DNA of 11,323 bases from positions 1 through 11,323 of the forward strand of contig CAZEPM010000061.1 of assembly GCA_964514145.1 (NCBI GenBank). The letters are read 5' to 3'. The DNA comes from Phocaeicola_A sp964514145 (lineage in GTDB: Bacteria > Bacteroidota > Bacteroidia > Bacteroidales > Bacteroidaceae). The first letter of the stretch is position 1. Each line of letters begins with the position of its first letter. Shown piece by piece: positions 1 to 6,404 of this stretch. Below the pieces are notes generated by a model. The model did not search any database and was not told the origin of the DNA. It worked only from the letters and a program-made list of their open reading frames with translations. The translations under genes were made by a program, and so were the position numbers.

Positions 1-27
1 TCGGACTTGATGTAGGATAAAGTCCGA
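1..27. repeat. Inverted repeat at the window edge
   Basis: TCGGACTT (1-8) is exactly complementary to AAGTCCGA (20-27), giving an 8-bp stem with an 11-nt loop. It may continue beyond the left edge. It has no following T-run, so it is not a standard intrinsic terminator. It lies directly before three imperfect GACC...TCTAG blocks and could be part of a small palindromic repeat element. Confidence 0.45.
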
Positions 28-263
28 CCTTTTCTAGGCTAAGGTCTGACCCCCTCTAGAGACCCTTCTAGGGCCGTTCCGAGAAAGGTCCGGGATGAGG
101 TGTTCCCGGCTCGTTTCGCAGTGCAAGATAAGTATATATTTTAAGCAAGCCAAATTTGTGGCGCGATTTTTACGCATGGGGCAGGAGAGGGGGTATGACG
201 GTAGAAACACACGATTTTGATTAATTTTTGGTCTGAAATCGGATGCGGTTGACAAAAGAATCG
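1..263. other. Gene-free left edge with short repeats
   Basis: I find no convincing coding sequence here. All three forward frames meet a stop within the first 20 bases, so no gene enters from the left on the plus strand. An 84-codon reverse frame (34-288) overlaps the likely promoter of the next gene and resembles no protein I know. Bases 1-75 hold an inverted repeat and three CTAG-containing blocks (listed separately). Bases 120-263 are ordinary AT-rich upstream DNA. Confidence 0.6.
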
Positions 264-271
264 TATTTTTG
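264..271 (+). promoter_or_regulatory. Putative Bacteroides-type -7 box
   Basis: TATTTTTG matches the Bacteroides -7 consensus TAnnTTTG at all fixed positions and lies 52 nt before the start codon at 324. No TTTG stands at the usual -33 distance. The nearest TTG (249-251) is only 12 nt away. The promoter may therefore be weak or activator-dependent, or the match may be chance in AT-rich DNA. Confidence 0.4.
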
Positions 272-323
272 TGTGCGAAGTTTATCATAGATATTTCATC
301 ATAAACCGTTAATTCATTATAGC

Positions 324-1517
324 ATGGGTAAAGTATTAATCATTGGCGCAGGCGGTGTAGGTACCGTGGTGGCGCACAAGGTGGCTCAGAATCCGGAAGT
401 GTTTACGGACGTCATGATTGCCAGCCGGACGAAGGCCAAGTGCGACGACATCGTCAGGGCAATCGGGAATCCGCAGATCAGGACTGCGCAGGTCGATGCC
501 GACAGTGTGGACGAGTTGAAGGCTCTCTTTGCCGGTTTCATGCCCGACATCGTAATCAATGTGGCGCTTCCGTATCAGGATCTGACCATCATGGAAGCGT
601 GTCTGGCTGCGGGCGTGAACTATCTGGACACGGCTAACTACGAACCGAAGGACGTGGCACATTTCGAGTATAGCTGGCAGTGGGCCTACAAGGAACGGTT
701 CGAGGCCGCGGGGCTGACGGCGATTCTCGGCTGCGGATTCGACCCCGGAGTGAGCGGCATCTACACGGCGTATGCGGCAAAGCATCATTTCGACGAGATC
801 CGGTATCTGGACATCGTCGACTGCAATGCGGGTAATCACCATAAGGCGTTTGCCACAAACTTTAATCCGGAAATCAACATCCGCGAGATTACACAGAACG
901 GGCGTTACTATGAGGACGGCCGATGGGTGACAACGGCACCGCTGGAAATCCACCGGCCGCTGACTTATCCCAACATCGGGCCGCGCGAATCTTACCTGCT
1001 TTATCACGAGGAGCTGGAGTCGCTCGTGAAGAACTTCCCGACAATCCGCCGCGCACGTTTCTGGATGACCTTCGGCGAAGAGTACCTGACGCACCTTCGG
1101 GTGATTCAGAACATCGGCATGGCCCGGATTGACGAGGTGGAGTACAACGGCATGAAAATCGTTCCGTTGCAGTTCCTCAAGGCCGTACTCCCGAATCCGC
1201 AGGACTTGGGTGCGGACTACGAGGGGGAAACGTCGATAGGTTGCCGCATCCGAGGAGTGAAAGACGGCAAGGAGCGTACGTACTACGTCTATAACAATTG
1301 CAGTCATCAGGCGGCCTATGCCGAGACGGGCATGCAGGGCGTGAGCTACACGACAGGCGTCCCGGCCATGATCGGGGCGATGTTGCATCTGAAGGGAGAG
1401 TGGAAGCGTCCGGGCGTGTGGAACGTCGAAGAGTTTGATCCGGACCCCTTCATGACGGAGCTGAACCGGCATGGGTTGCCGTGGCACGAGGTGTTCGACG
1501 GCGACTTAGAGCTGTAG
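324..1517 (+). CDS. Carboxynorspermidine/carboxyspermidine synthase-type dehydrogenase
   Basis: This is a 397-residue cytoplasmic oxidoreductase of the saccharopine dehydrogenase-like family. Members of the carboxynorspermidine synthase branch condense L-aspartate semialdehyde with putrescine or 1,3-diaminopropane using NADPH; a decarboxylase (NspC/CASDC, not in this window) then yields spermidine or norspermidine. Seen in the sequence: an N-terminal Rossmann fold with GAGGVG at residues 8-13, a core stretch LGCGFDPGVSG near residues 137-147, and a C-terminal segment NNCSHQAAYAETGMQGVSYTTG typical of this branch. The ATG at 324 puts the Rossmann strand right at the N-terminus, as expected. 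There is no SD, which is normal in this phylum. Only 43 nt separate its stop from the preferred recA start and no terminator lies between, so co-transcription with recA is likely. Substrate choice (putrescine or diaminopropane) cannot be read from sequence; true saccharopine dehydrogenase activity is less likely. Confidence 0.85.
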   Translation: MGKVLIIGAGGVGTVVAHKVAQNPEVFTDVMIASRTKAKCDDIVRAIGNPQIRTAQVDADSVDELKALFAGFMPDIVINVALPYQDLTIMEACLAAGVNYLDTANYEPKDVAHFEYSWQWAYKERFEAAGLTAILGCGFDPGVSGIYTAYAAKHHFDEIRYLDIVDCNAGNHHKAFATNFNPEINIREITQNGRYYEDGRWVTTAPLEIHRPLTYPNIGPRESYLLYHEELESLVKNFPTIRRARFWMTFGEEYLTHLRVIQNIGMARIDEVEYNGMKIVPLQFLKAVLPNPQDLGADYEGETSIGCRIRGVKDGKERTYYVYNNCSHQAAYAETGMQGVSYTTGVPAMIGAMLHLKGEWKRPGVWNVEEFDPDPFMTELNRHGLPWHEVFDGDLEL

Positions 1518-1560
1518 ACGACGGAGATTTATGGGTTTCAATTTAAACAGTAACACAATC

Positions 1561-2583
1561 ATGACAAAACAAGAAAACAACGAACAGACCACAGAGGCCA
1601 AAGGCAAGTTGAAGGCGTTGCAGGCTGCGATGGATAAAATCGAGAAGACGTTCGGCAAGGGAACAATCATGAAGTTAGGCAGCGAGAATGTGCAGGAGGT
1701 GGAGGTGATTCCCACGGGTTCGATTGCACTGAACGCGGCCTTGGGTGTGGGTGGCTATCCGAAGGGACGTGTCATCGAGATTTTCGGCCCGGAATCGTCG
1801 GGAAAGACGACACTGGCGCTGCATGCGATTGCCGAGGTGCAGAAGTCGGGCGGCATTGCGGCCTTTATCGATGCGGAACATGCGTTCGACCGGTTCTATG
1901 CCGACAAGCTGGGAGTCGACGTAGATAATCTGCTGATTTCCCAACCGGATCATGGCGAACAGGCGTTGGAGATTACCGACCAGCTGATTCGTTCGTCGGC
2001 CGTTGACCTGATTGTCGTCGACTCGGTGGCGGCGCTGACACCCAAGGCTGAGATTGATGGCGACATGGGTGAGAACAAGGTGGGATTGCATGCGCGGCTG
2101 ATGTCGCAGGCATTACGCAAGATGACTTCGCTCATCAGCAAGACGAACACGACCTGTATCTTTATCAATCAGTTGCGGGAAAAGATCGGTGTGATGTTCG
2201 GTAGCCCCGAAACGACGACCGGAGGCAATGCCCTGAAGTTTTATGCTTCCGTCCGACTCGACATCCGTTCGGGACAGCCCATCAAAGATGGCGATGAGGC
2301 GATAGGGCGGCCTGTGAAGGTGAAGGTGGTCAAAAACAAGGTGGCGCCTCCTTTCCGTCGTGCCGAGTTCGACATCATGTTCGGCGAAGGGATTTCTCAT
2401 TCCGGCGAAATCATCGATCTGGGCGCAGAGCTGGGTATCATCAAAAAGAGCGGATCGTGGTATAGTTATCAGGATACCCGGTTAGGACAGGGACGTGATG
2501 CGGCCAAACAGTGTGTCAGTGACAATCCGGAGTTGGCCGAAGAGCTGGAAAGGCTTATCTTTGAGAAACTGAAAGATAACTGA
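1561..2583 (+). CDS. recA: RecA recombinase
   Basis: RecA is the ATP-dependent strand-exchange protein of homologous recombination; it coats single-stranded DNA and also triggers the SOS response where one exists. Using the ATG at 1561 the protein is 340 residues. Seen: Walker A GPESSGKTT at 76-84, Walker B LIVVDSVAAL at 150-159 with Asp154, the NQLREKIGVMFG segment at 203-214 leading into loop L2, and the filament signature GGNALKFYASVRLDIR at 221-236. The C-terminal domain is complete. An in-frame ATG at 1531 would add ten residues (MGFNLNSNTI). It has a weak GGAG 4 nt upstream, but the added residues are unlike known RecA N-termini, so I prefer 1561. No separate promoter is evident in the 43-nt gap after the upstream dehydrogenase gene. 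The gene ends just before a hairpin terminator shared with convergent hemW. Confidence 0.97.
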   Translation: MTKQENNEQTTEAKGKLKALQAAMDKIEKTFGKGTIMKLGSENVQEVEVIPTGSIALNAALGVGGYPKGRVIEIFGPESSGKTTLALHAIAEVQKSGGIAAFIDAEHAFDRFYADKLGVDVDNLLISQPDHGEQALEITDQLIRSSAVDLIVVDSVAALTPKAEIDGDMGENKVGLHARLMSQALRKMTSLISKTNTTCIFINQLREKIGVMFGSPETTTGGNALKFYASVRLDIRSGQPIKDGDEAIGRPVKVKVVKNKVAPPFRRAEFDIMFGEGISHSGEIIDLGAELGIIKKSGSWYSYQDTRLGQGRDAAKQCVSDNPELAEELERLIFEKLKDN

Positions 2584-2603
2584 ACGGTCTCTTAAACGTT
2601 ATG

Positions 2604-2637
2604 GGAAGGACGCACCAAGGTGCGTCCTTCCTGTTTT
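2604..2637. terminator. Bidirectional terminator between recA and hemW
   Basis: GGAAGGACGCACC (2604-2616) pairs perfectly with GGTGCGTCCTTCC (2619-2631). The top base pairs probably open to give a small CAAG loop. A short T-run (2634-2637) follows on the plus strand and overlaps the hemW stop codon on the opposite strand. It ends recA on one side and can act for hemW on the other, although its reverse-strand U-tract is poor. Confidence 0.85.
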
Positions 2638-3781
2638 ACAGGTCGGATTCGCCGTCTGCCCAAAGCAGGTCGCTCATGATGCCGTCTGAGACGAAAATGC
2701 CTTTGCGGGTGAGCTTCAGGTGTTGGTTGTCGATGACTAAGAGTTGACGTTGCAGGTAGGGTAGGGCATTTTGCAGGCAATAGTGGTATAGCTCACGTCC
2801 GAAGGTATCTTGCAACAGGGTAAGCGAGAGGCCTTCACGGGTTCGCATCGAGGTGATGACGGCTTCGTTGTAACGTGTGTGACGGTCTAATTTCTCCATC
2901 TCATAGTTGGGCTTTCGGTTGTGGATGCCTTCCATATAAGCCTGAACCGAACGGATGTTCCATTGTCTGGAGGTGCCGTCATAGGAATGGGCGGCTGCGC
3001 CGCAACCCAGGTAGGGGATGCCTTTCCAGTAGTTTGAGTTGTGTTTCGACCGGTAGCCGGGACGGGCGAAATTGGAGATTTCGTAGTGGATGAACCCTGC
3101 TTCTTCTAATCGGTTTATCAGATGATCAAAGAACTGAAGACTGGATTCTTCGTCGATTTCTTTCACTTGGTTTTGTTGTTGCATCGTCCACAATCGGGTT
3201 CCTTCTTCGTAAGTGAGGTGATAGGCTGAGATATGCTGCACGTTTAATCTGATGGCCGTGTCGATGTCTGCTTGCCATTGCTCTGTGGTTTCTTGGGGAA
3301 GTCCGTATATGAGGTCGATGCTGATGTTGTTATATCCGGCTTTCTGGCAGCGTTGTATGGCATCAATGGCTTGTCGTGCGGTGTGACGCCGGCTGAGCAG
3401 TGCCAGGGCTTTGTCGTGGAAGGTTTGGACACCTATGCTGATTCGGTTGATGGGGAGATGACGCAAAGCCTCGATGTAGGAGGGGGTGAGGTCGTTCGGA
3501 TTCGCTTCGAAAGTGATTTCGGCTTCTGATGCGACAGTATATATATTATATATGGTATCGAATAGTTTCTTGAGTTGTGTGGCCGTCAATAGCGAAGGAG
3601 TCCCACCACCTAAATAAATGGTTTGAATCTCATCTCCTTGCAGATAGGATCTTCGTATAAGGATTTCTTTACAAAGGGCATCAATATATGGTTCTGCTTT
3701 CTCTATGGATACCGTAGAGTAGAAGTCACAATAGATGCAACGTTGCTTACAAAAGGGAATATGAATATAAATCCCGGCCAT
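2636..3781 (-). CDS. hemW: Radical SAM heme chaperone HemW
   Basis: This 381-residue cytoplasmic radical-SAM protein belongs to the HemW branch, which transfers heme to target proteins. Such genes were long labelled oxygen-independent coproporphyrinogen III oxidase (HemN). Seen: the iron-sulfur motif CKQRCIYCDF at 11-20 (Cys11, Cys15, Cys18), the SAM-binding GGGTP at 58-62, the segment YEISNFARPG at 233-242, and HNSNYW at 247-252, a HemW-family motif implicated in heme binding. The Phe after the third cysteine (CDF) and the lack of the HemN N-terminal extension and CxC pattern argue for HemW over HemN. Length matches the usual 375-385 residues. The gene is divergent from fusA2 and convergent with recA. 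Its C-terminal two-thirds are GC-richer than its N-terminal third, which begins the AT-rich part of the window (switch near 3530). Confidence 0.92.
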   Translation of the reverse strand: MAGIYIHIPFCKQRCIYCDFYSTVSIEKAEPYIDALCKEILIRRSYLQGDEIQTIYLGGGTPSLLTATQLKKLFDTIYNIYTVASEAEITFEANPNDLTPSYIEALRHLPINRISIGVQTFHDKALALLSRRHTARQAIDAIQRCQKAGYNNISIDLIYGLPQETTEQWQADIDTAIRLNVQHISAYHLTYEEGTRLWTMQQQNQVKEIDEESSLQFFDHLINRLEEAGFIHYEISNFARPGYRSKHNSNYWKGIPYLGCGAAAHSYDGTSRQWNIRSVQAYMEGIHNRKPNYEMEKLDRHTRYNEAVITSMRTREGLSLTLLQDTFGRELYHYCLQNALPYLQRQLLVIDNQHLKLTRKGIFVSDGIMSDLLWADGESDL

Positions 3782-3813
3782 TACTCCGATGATTAGCTGA
3801 TTACCTCATGACG

Positions 3814-3821
3814 CAAAAATA
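3814..3821 (-). promoter_or_regulatory. Putative -7 box for hemW
   Basis: On the minus strand, TATTTTTG fully matches the Bacteroides -7 consensus TAnnTTTG and lies 32 nt before the hemW start codon. No TTTG is seen at -33. Transcription would start near 3808, giving a short leader of about 27 nt. Confidence 0.4.
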
Positions 3822-3847
3822 ATGGTTTTAAGTCACACATGAATACA

Positions 3848-3872
3848 TGTTACACAACATTGTTTTGTAACA
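3848..3872. promoter_or_regulatory. Palindromic operator in hemW-fusA2 gap
   Basis: TGTTACACAAC (3848-3858), a 3-nt ATT centre, then GTTTTGTAACA (3862-3872) form a dyad with 10 of 11 positions matching. The size and TGT...ACA ends suit a CRP/FNR-family dimer. In Bacteroides thetaiotaomicron the CRP-family regulator Cur (BT4338) is published as binding upstream of and activating fusA2 on carbon limitation. Calling this the equivalent site is inference. The centre (3860) is about 60 bp upstream of the start predicted from the -7-like box at 3906-3913, close to class I CRP spacing. Confidence 0.55.
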
Positions 3873-3875
3873 CAG

Positions 3876-3913
3876 TAAATTTGTTGTCATTACACTGATT
3901 AATTTTTAATTTG
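3876..3913 (+). promoter_or_regulatory. Candidate fusA2 promoter elements
   Basis: Two alternatives are visible. TAAATTTG (3876-3883) matches TAnnTTTG exactly but has no -33 TTTG, and its upstream side is occupied by the palindrome. TTAATTTG (3906-3913) has one mismatch but has a TTTG (3880-3883) 22 nt upstream and places the palindrome at an activating distance. I favour the second, without proof. Confidence 0.35.
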
Positions 3914-3930
3914 CACGACATTAAAAAATG

Positions 3931-3946
3931 GTATGTCAAAACATAC
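3931..3946. repeat. Perfect inverted repeat in fusA2 leader
   Basis: GTATGT (3931-3936) and ACATAC (3941-3946) are exact complements around CAAA. The repeat sits 31 nt before the fusA2 start codon, inside the predicted leader. It could be a second operator or a small mRNA hairpin; 6-bp arms can also arise by chance. Confidence 0.35.
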
Positions 3947-3977
3947 GAAGTATTAATTTTAAATCTTATCATGCATC

Positions 3978-6137
3978 ATGAACGTATATCAGACAAATGA
4001 AATTAAAAACATTGCCTTATTAGGTAATGATGGCGCTGGGAAAACCACTCTCACAGAGGCATTACTCTATGAGAGTGGGGTTATAAAACGTAGAGGTCGC
4101 ATTACGGCTAAAAATACAGTAAGTGATTATTTCCCGGTAGAGCAAGAATATGGCTATTCAGTTTTTTCCACAGTGTTTCATGTTGAGTGGAATGGCAAAA
4201 AACTTAATATTATAGATTGTCCGGGAAGTGATGATTTTGTAGGTGGAGCTATAACTGCATTGAATGTAACTGATACAGCAATTTTGTTATTGAATGCACA
4301 ATATGGTCCAGAGGTTGGGACACAAAATCATTTCCGCTATGCAGAAAAGTTGGGTAAGCCCGTGATTTTCCTCGTAAACCAGTTAGACAATGAAAAATGT
4401 GATTATGATTCGATCTTGGATCAGCTGAAGGCCATATATGGTTCGAAAGTTATTCCTGTGCAGTATCCGTTGGAAACAGGTCCGAATTTTCATGAGTTGA
4501 TAGATGTTTTATTGATGAAAAAATATTCGTGGGGGCCTGAAGGTGGTGCACCAACAATCGAAGAAGTTCCTGCTGAAGAATTAGAAAAAGCGACGGAAAT
4601 GCATAAAGCATTGGTAGAGGCTGCAGCAGAACATGATGAAGGCTTAATGGAAAAATTCTTTGAACAGGATTCACTAACCGAAGATGAAATGCGTGAAGGT
4701 ATTCGGAAAGGATTGGCCAGTAGAGGTATGTTCCCTGTTTTCTGTGTGTGTGCTGGTAAAGATATGGGTGTGAGACGTTTGATGGAATTTTTGGGAAATG
4801 TCGTTCCCTTTGTTTCGGAAATGCCGAAAGTATTTAACACACGTGGTGAAGTGGTTGTCCCTGATTCAAACGGACCGACTTCTCTCTACTTCTTCAAGAC
4901 CGCTGTAGAACCCCATATTGGTGATGTTCAATATTTTAAAGTAATGAGTGGAACCATACACGAAGGCGATGATCTGATAAACTCAGACAGAGGTTCTAAA
5001 GAAAGAATCGCTCAGTTGTACGTGTGTGCTGGAGCCATGCGTAATAAAGTAACAGAACTCCGTGCAGGAGATATCGGTTGTACGGTTAAGCTGAAAGATG
5101 TGCATACCGGTAATACGTTAAATGGTAAGGGTGTGGAAAATCGTTTTGACTTCATCAAATATCCTAATTCTAAGTATTCTCGGGCTATTCGTCCGGTAAA
5201 CGAAGCTGATATGGAGAAAATGATGAGTGCTTTATATCGGATGCATGAAGAAGATCCAACATGGGTGATTGAACAATCAAAGGAATTGAAACAGATTTTG
5301 GTTCATGGTCAAGGTGAATTTCATTTACGCACATTAGAATGGCGTCTTGAAAATAATGAGAAGATTATGGTCAATTTTGAAGAACCAAAGATTCCATATC
5401 GTGAGACCATAACCAAAGCTGCTCGCGCAGATTATCGACATAAAAAACAATCGGGTGGAGCCGGACAATTTGGTGAAGTGCATTTGATTGTTGAACCTTA
5501 TTATGACGGAATGCCGTTGCCTGAAGTATATAAATTCAATGGACAAGAATATAAGGTGACAGTAAAAAGTCAGGAAATTATTGACTTGGAATGGGGCGGA
5601 AAATTAGTATTCATCAACAGTACAGTTGGTGGATCTATTGATACCCGTTTTATGCCTGCTATTCTCAAAGGAATTATGAGCCGTATGGAGCAAGGTCCGC
5701 TAACAGGGTCTTATGCACGTGATGTACGTGTTGTTGTTTATGACGGAAAGATGCATCCGGTAGATTCTAACGAAGTTTCTTTCATGCTTGCTGGGCGAAA
5801 TGCTTTCAGCGAAGCATTTAAAAATGCAGGTCCGAAATTGTTGGAACCAATTTACGATGTTGAAATATTTGTTCCAACAGATAAAATGGGAGATGTAATG
5901 GGCGACTTGCAAGGCCGCCGTGCCATGATTATGGGAATGAACAGTGAAAACGGTTATGAAAAGTTGATTGCAAAGGTGCCATTGAAGGAAATGTCATCTT
6001 ATTCAACCGCTTTAAGTTCTTTAACCGGAGGAAGAGCTTCTTTTATCATGAAATTTGCAAGTTATGAATTGGTTCCTGCTGATGTGCAAGAAAAACTTGT
6101 AAAGGCATTTGAGAATCAACAAGATAAAGATGAGTAA
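3978..6137 (+). CDS. fusA2: EF-G2, elongation factor G paralogue lacking the catalytic His
   Basis: This 719-residue protein has the full EF-G layout: GTP-binding domain (about 1-290), then domains II-V. EF-G promotes tRNA-mRNA translocation on the ribosome. Domain IV looks functional: GGAGQFGEV replaces the canonical GGRGQYGHV, and the decoding-site tip histidine is kept (His593, in MHPVDSNE). The G domain is unusual. The P-loop is GNDGAGKT (16-23) instead of AHIDAGKT, so the Asp reported to bind a catalytic monovalent cation is Gly19. G3 is DCPGSDDF (80-87) instead of DTPGHVDF, so the catalytic His is Ser84. G4 is NQLD (134-137) instead of NKMD. Switch I has EYGYSV instead of ERGITI. These changes match the published B. 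thetaiotaomicron EF-G2 (BT2167), which works without GTP hydrolysis and is induced by Cur in carbon starvation. Orthology is inferred from sequence and gene order. No SD precedes the ATG. A terminator follows 30 nt after the stop, so it is probably a single-gene transcript. Confidence 0.9.
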   Translation: MNVYQTNEIKNIALLGNDGAGKTTLTEALLYESGVIKRRGRITAKNTVSDYFPVEQEYGYSVFSTVFHVEWNGKKLNIIDCPGSDDFVGGAITALNVTDTAILLLNAQYGPEVGTQNHFRYAEKLGKPVIFLVNQLDNEKCDYDSILDQLKAIYGSKVIPVQYPLETGPNFHELIDVLLMKKYSWGPEGGAPTIEEVPAEELEKATEMHKALVEAAAEHDEGLMEKFFEQDSLTEDEMREGIRKGLASRGMFPVFCVCAGKDMGVRRLMEFLGNVVPFVSEMPKVFNTRGEVVVPDSNGPTSLYFFKTAVEPHIGDVQYFKVMSGTIHEGDDLINSDRGSKERIAQLYVCAGAMRNKVTELRAGDIGCTVKLKDVHTGNTLNGKGVENRFDFIKYPNSKYSRAIRPVNEADMEKMMSALYRMHEEDPTWVIEQSKELKQILVHGQGEFHLRTLEWRLENNEKIMVNFEEPKIPYRETITKAARADYRHKKQSGGAGQFGEVHLIVEPYYDGMPLPEVYKFNGQEYKVTVKSQEIIDLEWGGKLVFINSTVGGSIDTRFMPAILKGIMSRMEQGPLTGSYARDVRVVVYDGKMHPVDSNEVSFMLAGRNAFSEAFKNAGPKLLEPIYDVEIFVPTDKMGDVMGDLQGRRAMIMGMNSENGYEKLIAKVPLKEMSSYSTALSSLTGGRASFIMKFASYELVPADVQEKLVKAFENQQDKDE

Positions 6138-6167
6138 ATCTGTTATATGATTTAATTATTTTAACAG

Positions 6168-6201
6168 AAAGCTATCCTGATAAACTTGGGATAGCTTTTT
6201 T
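6168..6201 (+). terminator. Intrinsic terminator of fusA2
   Basis: AAAGCTATCC (6168-6177) pairs perfectly with GGATAGCTTT (6189-6198) around an 11-nt loop, and the T-run continues to 6201. It separates fusA2 from rprXY. Confidence 0.88.
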
Positions 6202-6346
6202 AATTTAACCAAATATAAAAACTAGAATAAGCTCTTCTTGAAGATTTAATTTTTTATTAATTTTTCTCATAACTAGAATGGATATTATGTTCTAATATTT
6301 AGATTGTTATGTAAAATAAATTATTCAGTTAATAATAGAAAATTGC

Positions 6347-6378
6347 CATATAAAACATGTTAATCATGTACTTATATG
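6347..6378. promoter_or_regulatory. Nested inverted repeat upstream of rprX
   Basis: Outer arms CATATAA (6347-6353) and TTATATG (6372-6378) enclose inner arms ACATG (6355-6359) and CATGT (6365-6369) around TTAAT. Both arm pairs are exact and nearly concentric, giving a 32-bp near-palindrome ending 26 nt before the rprX start codon. It could be an operator, perhaps for RprY autoregulation, but no published RprY site is known to me for comparison. Confidence 0.4.
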
Positions 6379-6391
6379 ATTTTAGCATTGT

Positions 6392-6399
6392 TAATTTTG
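6392..6399 (+). promoter_or_regulatory. Putative -7 box at rprX
   Basis: TAATTTTG matches TAnnTTTG exactly. It ends 5 nt before the preferred rprX ATG (6405), so transcription from it would yield a leaderless or almost leaderless mRNA. No -33 TTTG is seen. It also lies inside the longer alternative reading frame that begins at 6357. Confidence 0.35.
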
Positions 6400-6404
6400 C
6401 TCTC

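Noticed and set aside
34..288. 84-codon minus-strand frame at the left edge
   Set aside because: It runs through repeats and the likely promoter of the next gene, has no family resemblance, and its composition is not protein-like.
336..1487. 383-codon open frame on the minus strand
   Set aside because: It is fully antisense to the carboxynorspermidine synthase-like gene, in GC-rich DNA where stop codons are rare on the opposite strand. Its product is Arg/His/Val-rich with no recognisable motif.
1531..1560. Upstream RecA start giving ten more residues
   Set aside because: The added residues are unlike other RecA N-termini, while MTKQENNEQ at 1561 is typical. The weak GGAG before 1531 leaves some doubt.
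4450..5912. Several 70-116-codon minus-strand frames under fusA2
   Set aside because: They are antisense shadows of a well-conserved EF-G coding sequence, with no independent support.
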